Notes: a model not told the origin generated them from the sequence alone. DNA of 64,000 nt from Deltaproteobacteria bacterium (GCA_014191855.1 BJHF01000001.1:124001-188000), one strand, 5' to 3'. Counted from the first letter of the stretch, positions 8,353 through 17,793 are shown. Translations and numbers: made by a program.

Positions 8353-9123
8353 CTACGGCTTCGGGGGCGCGGCGGGCACGTCGCCCGGGGGCACGGGGGC
8401 CTTGTCCCCGGGGGCACCGCCAGGGGCGGCCTTGCCGTCGGTGGCGATCGGCGGGTCCTTCGGTGCGCCGGGGCCGCCGGTGGACGGAGGCACGGCGGCA
8501 CCGCCCGCTTCCATCGTCGGCGCGGGCGGAGCCTGGCCGGCCCAGGGCAGCTTGGATTCGATGCCGGTGGTGCCCGTGGCGTCGATGGACAGGGTGATGT
8601 CCTTGCCTTCGATCTTGCTCACTTCGGTGAACGCGATCGCATCGCCGGGGCTCGGCCCGTCCCCCGCCTTGTCCACGTTCACGATGACGTACATCGGCTT
8701 GCTCATCGAGGCGGGCGCCTTCACGCTGAACGTGCCATCCGTCGTTTGTGCGATCTCGACCACCAGCGGGCTCATGACGCCGCCCTGATCGCTCACCGTA
8801 ACGAAGTCGATCTGAGCCTTCTTCGCGCCCTTCAGCGTGCCCGAGATCGTGATCGACTTGCCGTCGGTGATCATCGAGGCGAAGCCAGGAATGACGGTGT
8901 TCGCGGGGGCCGGCGGGGACCCCGGCTCCGCGAGGCCGGCCGAGGGCGCCGCCGGGATGCCGCCGCCCGCCGCAGCGTCTCCACCCATGCCTTCGCCCCC
9001 CTCTCCGGGGGTGGTCGGTGCCGCGTTTGGCGGGGGCGCCGCTTGCATGCCGGACACGGCATCTTCAGGGGTTTCCGGGCAACCGGCGAGCGTAGAGAGC
9101 AACAGGGGGAGAACGAAGGTCAT
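8353..9123 (-). CDS. Lipoprotein of unknown function with Gly/Pro/Ala-rich linkers
   Basis: The product has 256 residues. MTFVLPLLLSTLAGC is a lipoprotein signal (Cys15). Low-complexity Ala/Pro/Gly segments at about 28-78 and 190-256 flank a compact central domain (about 80-190) with alternating strands such as KSITISGTLKGAKKAQIDF and MYVIVNVDKAGDGP. The centre looks like an immunoglobulin-type beta sandwich, possibly a carbohydrate- or protein-binding module. No family is recognised. It converges with the cytochrome gene (11 bp between stops). Confidence 0.6.
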   Translation of the reverse strand: MTFVLPLLLSTLAGCPETPEDAVSGMQAAPPPNAAPTTPGEGGEGMGGDAAAGGGIPAAPSAGLAEPGSPPAPANTVIPGFASMITDGKSITISGTLKGAKKAQIDFVTVSDQGGVMSPLVVEIAQTTDGTFSVKAPASMSKPMYVIVNVDKAGDGPSPGDAIAFTEVSKIEGKDITLSIDATGTTGIESKLPWAGQAPPAPTMEAGGAAVPPSTGGPGAPKDPPIATDGKAAPGGAPGDKAPVPPGDVPAAPPKP

Positions 9124-9207
9124 GGAGCGATCCTAAGGTTGCGGTGAGGGGCCTGTCAACTCAGCCGCGGCGGGGGCATCGGGCCGATAACGAACACCCC
9201 CCAAAGC

Positions 9208-10674
9208 ATGGCAGCCCTTCCGCATCACCGCCCTCGCAGCCCCTCGAAGGTGGTGGTGCTCGGCGCTGGGCCGGCCGGGCTGGCGGCGGCCCACGCCCTG
9301 GTGGCCCGAGGGGGGGGGGTGGACGTGCTGGAGGCCAGCGGTGCGGTCGGCGGCATCTCGCGTACAATCGAGAAAGACGGCTATTATTTTGACCTCGGCG
9401 GGCACCGGTTCTTCACCCGATTCGACGAGGTGCAGGCGCTGTGGGAGTCCGTTTTGGGCGATGACCTCCTGGTGCGCCCGCGGCTCTCCAGGATCTTCTA
9501 CAACGGACGCTTCTTCGACTACCCGCTACGCGCGACGAACGCGCTTCGGAACCTCGGGCTCGTGGAGTCCGCCCGCTGCGTTGCCTCGTTCGGGCGCGCT
9601 CGGCTGCGGCCGCGGGGCGCGGAGCGCAATTTCGAGGAGTGGGTGTCCAACCGGTTCGGCGACCGTTTGTTCGATATCTTCTTCCGGTCGTACACCGAGA
9701 AGGTGTGGGGCATCCCGACCACGGAGATCGGGCCGGAGTGGGCTTCCCAGCGCATCAAGAACCTGGATCTGGGCGCGGCGATCCTCTCGGCTTTGCCGGC
9801 GCGGCTGCGCCCCCGACGGGCCGTGGTGCCTTCGCTGATCGAGACCTTTCATTACCCGAAAACCGGCCCCGGCCTGATGTACGAGCGTATGCGCGCCCAG
9901 GTGGAGGCGCGCGGGGGCGGCGTACATCTGCGCGCCCCGGTCGTGCGCGTGGAGCGAACCGGCTTTCGGGTGGACAGGGTCGTCACCGCAGACCGTGAGG
10001 GGGTCGAGACGACGTGGGCGGCCGACGAGGTTTTGTCTTCGGTTCCGCTGACCCTCCTGGTGCAGATGCTGTCCCCCGCGGCCCCCGACGCGGTGCTCCA
10101 TGCCGCCAGACAGCTCACGTTCCGCAACCTGCTGTCGGTGAACCTGATCGTCGATCACCCGGACTTGTTCCCGGACAACTGGATCTACGTGCACGCGCCT
10201 GAACTGAAGGTGGGGCGGATCCAGAACTTCAAGAACTGGTCGGCGGCGATGGTGCCAGATGCGAGCAAGACCTCCCTCGGTCTGGAGTATTTTTGCTCGG
10301 ACGACGAGGAGCTGTGGCGAATGGACGACGCCGCGCTCGTGGCGCTGGGGACGGCGGAGCTGCGCAGCACCGGGCTGCTCCGTGGCGCCGAGGTGATCGG
10401 CGGCAGCGTGGCGCGCGCGCCGAAGGCGTACCCGGTGTACAAGCGTGGCTACCAGGCGCACCTCGACGTGCTGGTGGACTACGTGCGGCGCTTCGAGAAC
10501 CTCCAGGCCATGGGGCGCTATGGCATGTTCAAGTACAACAATGCGGACCACTCCATCCTCACTGCCATCCTCGCCGTGGAGAACCTGTACGGAGCGGACC
10601 ACGACCTGTGGCGGGTGAACACGGACACCGAGTATCACGAGATTCGCAGCGATCGAAAGGGGGCCACGGCGTGA
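9208..10674 (+). CDS. FAD-dependent protoporphyrinogen oxidase/UDP-galactopyranose mutase-like protein
   Basis: The product has 488 residues. The FAD dinucleotide motif GAGPAG is at residues 19-24, followed by a VLEAS acidic strand end and the FDLGGHRFF segment found in amine-oxidase-superfamily proteins of polysaccharide loci. Other recognisable parts are SNRFGDRLFDIFF and a YPVYKRGY stretch near the C-terminus. Such proteins commonly accompany glycosyltransferases. The gene overlaps the next one by four bases (GTGA), so the two are translationally coupled. The neighbour is a GT87-like sugar transferase, which supports a role in lipid-linked sugar or envelope glycan metabolism; the substrate is unknown. 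Confidence 0.75.
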   Translation: MAALPHHRPRSPSKVVVLGAGPAGLAAAHALVARGGGVDVLEASGAVGGISRTIEKDGYYFDLGGHRFFTRFDEVQALWESVLGDDLLVRPRLSRIFYNGRFFDYPLRATNALRNLGLVESARCVASFGRARLRPRGAERNFEEWVSNRFGDRLFDIFFRSYTEKVWGIPTTEIGPEWASQRIKNLDLGAAILSALPARLRPRRAVVPSLIETFHYPKTGPGLMYERMRAQVEARGGGVHLRAPVVRVERTGFRVDRVVTADREGVETTWAADEVLSSVPLTLLVQMLSPAAPDAVLHAARQLTFRNLLSVNLIVDHPDLFPDNWIYVHAPELKVGRIQNFKNWSAAMVPDASKTSLGLEYFCSDDEELWRMDDAALVALGTAELRSTGLLRGAEVIGGSVARAPKAYPVYKRGYQAHLDVLVDYVRRFENLQAMGRYGMFKYNNADHSILTAILAVENLYGADHDLWRVNTDTEYHEIRSDRKGATA

Positions 10675-12245
10675 CGCGCCTCCCTGCTGCGGTCCGGGTG
10701 GTCGCGACCGTGGCGTTGACGGCGCTCGCCGGGTGGAGCACGTGGGGGCACTGGCGGCACAGTGCGGACGACGCGCCGGACGCTGCGGTGGACGCGGTGC
10801 CGCTTTACCTCCAAGGCGTCGCCTTGCGCGAAGGCTCTGACCCGACCGACGCCGCCACCCTCGCAGGCATCAAGGCCCGCCCAGAGAGCGGGGCGCTGCG
10901 CGCGGACGTGGTGTCCACGCTCTACCCGCCCTCGATGGCCCCCCCGATGGCGCTGCTTGTTGGCTCCGGATGGGAGGTGTTCCTCGCCAGATGGCGCGGC
11001 ATCGTGCTCGCCGGGTTCATCCTTGGGAGCGCCGCGGCGGGCTGGGGTGGCGCCAGAGGTCGCAACGCCCCGGTCGCGGCGGCGTCAGGCGCGGTGATCG
11101 CGCTCACGCTGTTCCCGCTCACCGCGCACGCGCTTGAGTTGGGTCAGGCGAACCTGCTGATCGTGGGGCTGCTGGGCGTGGCCACATGGGCGGCGGCACG
11201 CGACCGCGCGGCAACGGCGGCCGGCGCGGCGGCGATCGGAGTGGCCGTGAAGTTGGTCCCCGGGATCGCGCTCTGGCCACTCCTGGCCGCGCGTCGGTGG
11301 CGGGCGTTGGCCGCGTCGGTTGGGGTCGGCACCGTGGTGCTGGCGATCACGCTTACAAGCATCCCGGCCGCGCGAGTGGTGGCCAACGTTCTGGAGACCA
11401 TCCGTTTCCAGCAGGGTGTGACGCCAGCGTGGCTCACCCTGTTCCCGGGGCCGATCCTGCCCTTTCTCGGGGTATTCCGCTTCTCACCCCTCGGATTCAT
11501 CACGCTCGTCATCACCGGACTGTGCGCGCACACGACGCGGGGTCGCGAGCAGGCCCCCGGCGTGCTGGCCGCGGGCATGGCGCTGTTGCTGGCCTGGCTG
11601 GGTACGGCCGCGAGCGCGGTGGGCGTGTTCTACGGGCTGCTGCTGCTCCCCGCGCTGATCCGGCTCGCGGTCTGGCCGCTCGGGGAGCGGGCGCCGCGTT
11701 GGTCGTGGGCGTTCTCGGCGCTCGCGCTGTTGCCGATGTTGGCGGTCACGGCCGACGATGGCGTCGTCCTCGCTTCGTTCCAGATGTTCCTCGTCGGGCT
11801 CGGCGTGTGGGCGGCGAGCGCCACGAAGCTGCTCCATCAGGCCTGGCCAACGATCGGTCGACGCGAGCGGTTGGCGATGCTCGCCGCGGTGGTGGCGGCC
11901 GTCGGGTTCTCGGCGACGATGGTGGCCAGCGCGCCGGCTTTTCCGGAGGGGACCCCGGGGATCGGGGGCGTGCCGGCGGGCCCTCCTGGGGAGCGGATGC
12001 CGTCGTCCGGGGAGGGGGGCGCGCGGGGTGAGCCGCAGCCGCCGGCCGGCCTCCCCGGCGAGGGAGGCACGCCTGGCGCACCGCCGCCCATCGCGGATCG
12101 GCCGACAACGCCGACGAACGAGCCTGTGCCCGTGCTTCACCTCGATCCTGCGCTCGACCCCGACGCCGACCGCCCCGCCGGCCCGCCCCAGGGCCCGCCC
12201 GATCAGGGTGGGATTCCGGGTGCGCCGCCGCCGAAGCCTCAGTAG
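10671..12245 (+). CDS. GT87-type (DUF2029) polyprenol-sugar glycosyltransferase, multipass membrane protein
   Basis: The product has 524 residues from the GTG that overlaps the upstream stop. It shows about ten hydrophobic segments, an N-terminal acidic loop ending in a STLYPPSMAPP motif, and an ALELGQANLLIVGLLG segment. The 'GQANLLI' word plus the YPP loop is typical of GT87 mannosyltransferases, which use polyprenyl-phosphate sugars at the membrane. The last 100 residues are an unusual Pro/Gly-rich tail. Its stop overlaps the convergent giant lipoprotein gene by 7 bp. It probably works with the flavoprotein encoded just before it. Confidence 0.72.
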   Translation: MTRLPAAVRVVATVALTALAGWSTWGHWRHSADDAPDAAVDAVPLYLQGVALREGSDPTDAATLAGIKARPESGALRADVVSTLYPPSMAPPMALLVGSGWEVFLARWRGIVLAGFILGSAAAGWGGARGRNAPVAAASGAVIALTLFPLTAHALELGQANLLIVGLLGVATWAAARDRAATAAGAAAIGVAVKLVPGIALWPLLAARRWRALAASVGVGTVVLAITLTSIPAARVVANVLETIRFQQGVTPAWLTLFPGPILPFLGVFRFSPLGFITLVITGLCAHTTRGREQAPGVLAAGMALLLAWLGTAASAVGVFYGLLLLPALIRLAVWPLGERAPRWSWAFSALALLPMLAVTADDGVVLASFQMFLVGLGVWAASATKLLHQAWPTIGRRERLAMLAAVVAAVGFSATMVASAPAFPEGTPGIGGVPAGPPGERMPSSGEGGARGEPQPPAGLPGEGGTPGAPPPIADRPTTPTNEPVPVLHLDPALDPDADRPAGPPQGPPDQGGIPGAPPPKPQ

Positions 12246-15200
12246 CCCGGGAGCACGTATACTTTTCCGGCGCTCGTCCGGGTGGAGGTGGTGTCGAAGC
12301 CTGGGGCCGAGGCGGCGAGGTCGAGCGTGCCGTCCGCATCGAGGTCGAGGACGCCGCCGATGCTGGTGCCCAGCGCGTCGCCCGACACCTCCGCGCTCCA
12401 GCTCGCGAGCTGGCTGTCGGGGAGGGTAACGCTGCCCGTGACATCGCCGGATGCGAGGTAAACGAGACCACCGAGGCCGGAAGTTGGCGCGCCCAGGAGC
12501 AGATCGGCCTGGCCGTCGCCATCGACATCGCCGGGGAGGTTCACCGCGGTACCGAGGGCGCCATCGCCGTAGATGACGGCGTCCACACTGGCGATGGTGT
12601 AGGTGCCTGTCCAGGTGCCGCCGTATTGCACGAGCACGGCCCCGCTACCTGAGGAAGCGCCGTCGTAGCCCGGCATGCCGAGCACGAGATCGTCGACACC
12701 ATCGGCATCGAGATCACCCGCACCGACGCTCAGGGGGCCCTGGCCGAGCGCATCGCTCGCGACGGTGCCCGTGAAGTTCGCCGTGTCGTAGTCCCGCAGA
12801 TTATCGTCGTCCGCGGAGAGGAAGGCGCTGCCGGTGACGAAGTAGCAGATACCGATCGAGGATGTGGAGCCGCTGTCGTACCCGGGGGCGCACGCCACGA
12901 GATCGTCGGTGCCGTCGCCATCGAAGTCGCCGGCGGCGAGGGCGGTACCGAGCCCGTCGGAGTTCGTGGCGCCGCGGGGGTGGGTGGTAGCGTCGCCGAG
13001 GTCGAGATCGCTGTTCGTATACCCGTCCGTGTACACGTAGCCATAGACCCGGCCGCGGCGGTCGCTCACGCCCGGAGCGCCGGCCGCGAGGTCCATGTCC
13101 CCGTCGGCGTCGAAGTCGCCCGCCGCGAGGGAATAGCCGAGGTAGCCATCCTCCGAGTCGCCTTCGATGCGCCCTTCTTTGATGGAGTTGACGTTCTGGG
13201 TGCCGGTGTACGCGGCCGACGAGGAGTACAAGTCGAAGACGTAGACGCAGCCGCCGTCATCGTCCCCACGGTTGGAGAGGTAGGCGCCGCTCGCCATCTC
13301 GCCGTTGCCATCCCCGTCGACGTCATCGAGGAACACCATGGACTGCCCGAACGCATCGCTCGAGGCCTCGCCGCCCACGATCAGGCTGGCGGCCGTGTAG
13401 CTCACGCCCAGGCCGCTCACCGCGTTGTCGTGGAACGCGAGCGCGCCGGCGTTGCTGGCGCGGGAATCATCGGCGATCGCGGCGATGACGAGCTCCGTTT
13501 CGCCGTCGCCGTTGAGGTCGTCGAGCGTCCAAACGCCGGTGGAGCCGATGCCGTGGCTGGCCGACGTGCCGATGACGGTCCACCCGGTTTCGTCGGCCGC
13601 GACCATGTCATCCTGAATGCCGTCGCAGTTGTCGTCCGTGAGGTTGTAGGCCACTTCCGTTGCGCCCGGGTTCACGGATGCGTCGGTGTCATCGCAGTCG
13701 GTGTCGTCTGCGACGTACCCGGCGGGCTGCTCGCAGCTCAACTCGGAGACGGCCGCGTTGCCGTAGGTGTCGCTGTCCGCGTCCTGGTACCAGGTGAGCG
13801 CATCCACCGCGTTGTCATCCACCAGCCGGTTGCAGTCGTCATCGACGCCATTGCAGATCTCGGCTTCGGCGGGGTTTACGGCCGCGTTTGCATCGTCGCA
13901 GTCGGTGTCGTCAGCGACGTAGCCGGCGGGCGCTTCGCAGCCGGTCGCGGTGGCGCCGACGTCGCCATACCCGTCGCCGTCCACATCGGCGTACCAGGTG
14001 AGCGGGTCGGAGGGGTTGTCGTCGATGACGCCGTTACAATCGTCGTCTACACCGTTGCAGAGCTCCGTGCCGGCGGGGTTCACGAGCGCGTCGGTGTCGT
14101 CGCAATCCGTGCTGTCGGCCACGACGCCGGGGGCCTCGGAGCAGGAGAGGGTGGTCGTGGCGGGGTCGCCGTAGGTGTCGCCGTCCGCGTCGACGTACCA
14201 GAGCGTCGCATCGGTGGCATTGTCGTCCACCACGCCGTTGCAGTCGTCGTCGATGCCGTTGCACACCTCGGTGCCGGCGGGGCTCACCGTCGCGTCGGTG
14301 TCGTCGCAGTCGGAGAAATCCGCGAGATAGCCAGCGGGCTGTTCACAAGCGGTCGTCGTCGAGCCCGGGTCGCCATACCCGTCGCTGTCGGCGTCCGCGT
14401 ACCAGGTGAGCGGATCGGTGGGGTTGTCGTCGATGACGCCGTTGCAGTCCTCGTCGAGGCCGTTGCACAGCTCGAGTCCGGCCGGGTTGATGAGCGAGTC
14501 CGCGTCGTCGCAGTCGGTGTCGTCCGCGAGGTAGCCGACCGGTTGATCGCACGCGAGGGTGCTGTTCGTGGAGTCGCCATACCCGTCGCCGTCCGCGTCG
14601 GCGTACCAGGTCGCCGGGTCCACGGCGTTGTCGTCTACCGCGCCGTTGCAGTCGTCGTCGATGCCGTTGCAAAGCTCGGTTCCAAGGGGGTTGACCGCCG
14701 CATCGGCGTCGTCACAGTCGGTGTCGTCCGCGAGGTAGCCGGCGGGCTGCTCACAGGAGAGCGTCGTGTTGAGCGCATCCCCGTAGCCATCGCCATCGAG
14801 GTCGGCGTACCAGACAAGAGCGTCCACGGCGTTGTCGTCCACGGTGCCGTTGCAGTCGTCGTCGATGCCGTTGCAAAGCTCGGCTTCGCCGGGATTGACG
14901 AGCGCATCAGCGTCGTTGCAATCGCTGGCCTCCGGCAGGTACCCCGCCGGCTGTTCGCACGCGAGCACGCCATTGTCGGCGTCGCCGTAGCCGTCGCCGT
15001 CCAGGTCCGCGTACCAGGCATCGCCGTCCACCGGATCCTCGTCGATCGTGCCGTCACAGTCTTCGTCCAACCCATCACAATGCTCGTCCGCCCCGGGGTG
15101 GAACGCCGGGTTGGTATCGTCACAGTCCGAGTGCTCCACCCACCCATCGCCGTCCCCATCCACGCCGGCCGCGCCAGCGAGGGTGACGAGGACATCGGGC

Positions 15201-15670
15201 TCGTCCGGGTCGTTGGTGATGAAGTGCAGCTCACCCGCTACGTTTGCGTCAGTCGTAGGCGCAAATGTCACGGTGACGACGAGCACGCCGGCGGGGTCCA
15301 GCGTCACCGCCGTGGCGTCCACGGTGAAGGCGGGATCGGTGTTCACGAGCGATACGGTTCCATCCAGCCAGGCGTCGCCCACGTTCTCGACGGTCACGGG
15401 CACGGTCAGCACCTCGCCGGCGAGGCGAACCCCAAAGTTCACGTCCAGCGGCGTCACGCTGATATCGGGCGCGGTAACCGCAGTATCCGACGTGTCCGCC
15501 GAGTCACTGGTGTCGGCTGTATCGGTTGTATCGGACGTATCGCTGGTGTCGGCGGTGTCCGTGGGGTCGTACCCGATTGCGGTGTCCTTCACGGTGTCGA
15601 CGACGACGACGCGATCGCAGGCGACAAGGGGCAGCAGGAGCACGGCACAGAGGAGCCAACTGGAGCGCAT
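12239..15670 (-). CDS. Giant surface lipoprotein: ASH-like domain, eight MopE-type repeats and FG-GAP propeller
   Basis: The product has 1143 residues. MRSSWLLCAVLLLPLVAC is a lipoprotein signal (Cys18). A Thr/Ser-Asp linker (about 33-68) leads to an ASH/DUF1573-like beta domain (about 70-165; DVNFGVRLAGEVLTVPVTV). Then follow eight DCDD/DCND metal-binding units, seven of them with the full WYADxDxDGYGD box (about 170-700). The C-terminal 430 residues hold about seven FG-GAP blades of the type GDFDGDGTDDLVACAPG, forming an integrin-alpha-like beta-propeller. The likely role is a calcium-dependent surface adhesin or scaffold. It is the last gene of the ECF/FecR operon, 39 bp after the preceding lipoprotein gene. 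Confidence 0.82.
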   Translation of the reverse strand: MRSSWLLCAVLLLPLVACDRVVVVDTVKDTAIGYDPTDTADTSDTSDTTDTADTSDSADTSDTAVTAPDISVTPLDVNFGVRLAGEVLTVPVTVENVGDAWLDGTVSLVNTDPAFTVDATAVTLDPAGVLVVTVTFAPTTDANVAGELHFITNDPDEPDVLVTLAGAAGVDGDGDGWVEHSDCDDTNPAFHPGADEHCDGLDEDCDGTIDEDPVDGDAWYADLDGDGYGDADNGVLACEQPAGYLPEASDCNDADALVNPGEAELCNGIDDDCNGTVDDNAVDALVWYADLDGDGYGDALNTTLSCEQPAGYLADDTDCDDADAAVNPLGTELCNGIDDDCNGAVDDNAVDPATWYADADGDGYGDSTNSTLACDQPVGYLADDTDCDDADSLINPAGLELCNGLDEDCNGVIDDNPTDPLTWYADADSDGYGDPGSTTTACEQPAGYLADFSDCDDTDATVSPAGTEVCNGIDDDCNGVVDDNATDATLWYVDADGDTYGDPATTTLSCSEAPGVVADSTDCDDTDALVNPAGTELCNGVDDDCNGVIDDNPSDPLTWYADVDGDGYGDVGATATGCEAPAGYVADDTDCDDANAAVNPAEAEICNGVDDDCNRLVDDNAVDALTWYQDADSDTYGNAAVSELSCEQPAGYVADDTDCDDTDASVNPGATEVAYNLTDDNCDGIQDDMVAADETGWTVIGTSASHGIGSTGVWTLDDLNGDGETELVIAAIADDSRASNAGALAFHDNAVSGLGVSYTAASLIVGGEASSDAFGQSMVFLDDVDGDGNGEMASGAYLSNRGDDDGGCVYVFDLYSSSAAYTGTQNVNSIKEGRIEGDSEDGYLGYSLAAGDFDADGDMDLAAGAPGVSDRRGRVYGYVYTDGYTNSDLDLGDATTHPRGATNSDGLGTALAAGDFDGDGTDDLVACAPGYDSGSTSSIGICYFVTGSAFLSADDDNLRDYDTANFTGTVASDALGQGPLSVGAGDLDADGVDDLVLGMPGYDGASSGSGAVLVQYGGTWTGTYTIASVDAVIYGDGALGTAVNLPGDVDGDGQADLLLGAPTSGLGGLVYLASGDVTGSVTLPDSQLASWSAEVSGDALGTSIGGVLDLDADGTLDLAASAPGFDTTSTRTSAGKVYVLPGY

Positions 15671-15709
15671 GGGGAGTCCGGATGTAGGGAGTACGATTGG
15701 AGGTGTGGT

Positions 15710-16084
15710 TCAGCGACCGCCACGGGCGGTGTCGCCCTGTTCGTCGTCATCGTCGTCGGATGTATCGGATGTATCAACGGCCGAGTCGCCGCTGTCAACC
15801 GCCGTGTCTGTCGATGTATCTGCGGCTGTGTCTGCCGCGGTATCGGCGGATGTATCAACGGTATCCGTGGATGTATCAATGGATGTGTCGGCGGATGTAT
15901 CAACGGATGTATCGGTGGATGTATCGGGGGCGGTGTCCATCCCGGTGTTCGTCGAGGTATCTCCCGTGTCGCGGCCGAGGTCGACCGCGGTGTCGTCTCC
16001 GTCGGAGCCGGTGGGCCCCTCCCCCGGGAACTCCACGAGCAACGGCGTACACGAGAGCAACACGACTGCGGGCATCCAACGCAT
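15710..16084 (-). CDS. Small Asp-Thr-repeat lipoprotein
   Basis: The product has 124 residues. It starts MRWMPAVVLLSC (Cys12 as the acylation site). After about 20 residues the rest is almost pure D-T-S/A/D repeat (for example DTSTDTSVDTSADTS) ending in DDDDDEQGDTARGGR. The ATG overlaps the upstream FecR-like stop as TGATG, so the start is fixed by coupling. A longer in-frame extension exists, but it lies inside the preceding gene and has no signal peptide. The repeat looks like a flexible, highly acidic surface stalk; no folded domain is visible. Confidence 0.65.
   Translation of the reverse strand: MRWMPAVVLLSCTPLLVEFPGEGPTGSDGDDTAVDLGRDTGDTSTNTGMDTAPDTSTDTSVDTSADTSIDTSTDTVDTSADTAADTAADTSTDTAVDSGDSAVDTSDTSDDDDDEQGDTARGGR
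15740..15945. repeat. Coding minisatellite (12-bp-type units) in the Asp-Thr lipoprotein gene
   Basis: On the plus strand, GGATGTATC and close variants recur at 3-, 9- or 12-bp multiples, encoding the D-T-S-x repeat of the lipoprotein on the minus strand. Unit number could vary by slippage without a frameshift, because units are multiples of three. Confidence 0.65.
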
Positions 16085-17205
16085 CAACGTTGAGCTCCGC
16101 CAACGCGCACCAGGCGCTCCACCACCGCATCCTGCTGCTCCGCAGGAACGCCGCGTTGGAGAGCCAGGATCAGCGCGGCGCGGGCCTCCGCTCGATCCGT
16201 TGGTGCCGCACAGTCGGCAAGCAGGACCAACTCGGCTGGACTCGCGCCCTCTGCATCGCGCAAGCGCCGAAGGTGTCGGAGCGCCGCTTCGCATCCTTCC
16301 GCGCGCAGCCCTTCGCGCGCGGCGAGGTGCTCCAGGTCGGCTTGACGCGTTCCGGCGCCGGCGTCGAGCGCCGCGGCGGCGACACCGTACGCCTCCTCGT
16401 GGCGATCGAGCGCGGCGAGCGACTGCGCCCGCATGAGCGTGAGCTCGGCGGCCAAGGCGGCGTCTGGATGGGCGCCGAGGCCGAGCTCGGCAGCCTCGAG
16501 CACCGCGTCATCCCCCACGGCGCGCTGCCGCAACGCCTGTGCTCGCCCGAGGAGCCCCGCGGCGGAAGCCGGCGCACACTCCGCCGACTCCCCAGCTTTC
16601 AGCACCCTGGCCGCTCCGCCCTCACACACGACCGCCACCTGACCGTGGGCGACGCTCACGCGGGTTCCCCGTGCATCGCGGACCACGTCGAACCCCGTTC
16701 CGATCACGCGAACCTCAGCCTCTGCCGTGTGCACGGAGAGCTGCACGCCCTGGTTCGGCTCCACCTCGACCGAGAGCGCGCCGTGCACCCACTCGATGCG
16801 GGGCGCCTGCTCTGAGCCGCCCAGCCGGCCATCCCCGGCGAAGCGCAGCGCGACGTGCGGCGTGGCATCCAGCCTAACGAGGGCGGTGTCGCTCAGCGTC
16901 GTATCCAGGGGGCTGTTCTCCGACGGCCAGGCGCCGCCCATGGCGGCCGCCCCCACGAAGGTAACGAGGATCGCGGCGGCCATCGCCGCCGTGGCGGCCA
17001 CCCAGCGGGTTCGTGCTGGCGCGCCGTACGCCAGCCTGGCGCGCACGCGCTCTGCGGCCCCGGCGTCGGCGCCGAGGCGGTTCGCCAACAACGACCGCGA
17101 CTCCGACTCAACGTCGCCTGGCAGCGGGAGGCGCTCGCGCACCGCGCCGACCTGCGCGGCCGAAGCCTCGGTGCTTCGTGCAAAAGCTCGGAGTGCAGCC
17201 TTCAT
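16084..17205 (-). CDS. FecR-like anti-sigma factor, membrane protein
   Basis: The product has 373 residues. A cytoplasmic N-terminus of about 65 residues is followed by one transmembrane segment (about 68-92, in WVAATAAMAAAILVTFVG). A FecR-type beta domain follows (about 110-215), with GALSVEV, VRVIGTGFDVV and TRVSVAHGQVAVV. The C-terminal 150 residues are Ala/Leu-rich helices with a TPR-like look. ATG and the sigma-factor stop overlap as ATGA. In FecI/FecR systems such a protein senses an envelope signal and controls the partner ECF sigma factor. Here the controlled genes are probably the surface lipoproteins that follow. Confidence 0.82.
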   Translation of the reverse strand: MKAALRAFARSTEASAAQVGAVRERLPLPGDVESESRSLLANRLGADAGAAERVRARLAYGAPARTRWVAATAAMAAAILVTFVGAAAMGGAWPSENSPLDTTLSDTALVRLDATPHVALRFAGDGRLGGSEQAPRIEWVHGALSVEVEPNQGVQLSVHTAEAEVRVIGTGFDVVRDARGTRVSVAHGQVAVVCEGGAARVLKAGESAECAPASAAGLLGRAQALRQRAVGDDAVLEAAELGLGAHPDAALAAELTLMRAQSLAALDRHEEAYGVAAAALDAGAGTRQADLEHLAAREGLRAEGCEAALRHLRRLRDAEGASPAELVLLADCAAPTDRAEARAALILALQRGVPAEQQDAVVERLVRVGGAQR

Positions 17206-17768
17206 GATCCCCCCTCGACCACTTCAAGATGCGAGGGTCGGAGCCCGTGCCGGGGGGCGACGCCCAGAAACACCTCGCGGGCCCGGCGCGTTCGGCTGCG
17301 AACGGTGCCGAGCGGGAGCTGCAGGAGCTCCGCGATCTCGGTTTCGGTGCGCTCTTCCACGTCTGCAAGCACGAGGATCTCACGATGCGAGTCTGACAGA
17401 TCCTCCAGAGCGAGCTGCACGCGGCGCGAGGTTTGGTTGGACTCCGCAAGGCGCCCGGGGCTCGCGGCCGGGTCGGGGCGGTCGGCGATCTCGACGCCCG
17501 GCACCCAGCGGCGGAACCAGGCGCGGCGGCGGTGCTGAGCCAATACACGGCGAGTAACGCCGTATAACCATGACGGAAAGCGCTCGGGGGCATCGAACAG
17601 GGGCAGGCGGGTGATCAACACGATCATCACATCGTGCGCCGCATCGTCGGCATCCACCCGCGGGCCGCCCAGGCGCGCGCACCACTGAACGACGGTGTGG
17701 AGCACCCGTTCGGCCAGCCGCTGCCGCGCAAGCGCATCGCCCTGACGCGCGGCCACCAGCTCGTTCAT
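17202..17768 (-). CDS. ECF-family RNA polymerase sigma factor
   Basis: The product has 188 residues from the ATG at 17768; a GTG at 17789 is an alternative. Region 2 is about residues 8-80 (VDADDAAHDVMIVLITRL, then FPSWLYGVTRRVLAQHRRR). Region 4 is about 115-165, with ALEDLSDSHREILVLADVE and the helix-turn-helix TETEIAELLQLPLGTVRSR. Length and order are normal for extracytoplasmic-function sigma factors, which direct core polymerase to envelope-stress or nutrient-response promoters. The gene is coupled to the FecR-like gene by an ATGA overlap and follows the envelope-protein gene by 25 bp. Confidence 0.9.
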   Translation of the reverse strand: MNELVAARQGDALARQRLAERVLHTVVQWCARLGGPRVDADDAAHDVMIVLITRLPLFDAPERFPSWLYGVTRRVLAQHRRRAWFRRWVPGVEIADRPDPAASPGRLAESNQTSRRVQLALEDLSDSHREILVLADVEERTETEIAELLQLPLGTVRSRTRRAREVFLGVAPRHGLRPSHLEVVEGGS

Positions 17769-17793
17769 GTCGGGCGCGGAGAAGCTCACGGCG

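Noticed and set aside
12980-16093. A very long plus-strand frame of over 1000 codons opposite the repeat lipoprotein genes.
   Set aside because: It is the complement of GAC/GAT-rich repeat codons, gives only Val/Gly/Arg/Ala repeats, and has no start signal or domain.
16085-16294. A longer N-terminus for the Asp-Thr lipoprotein.
   Set aside because: The extension lies inside the FecR-like gene, lacks a signal peptide, and is Arg/Cys-rich antisense-type sequence; the TGATG-coupled ATG is better.
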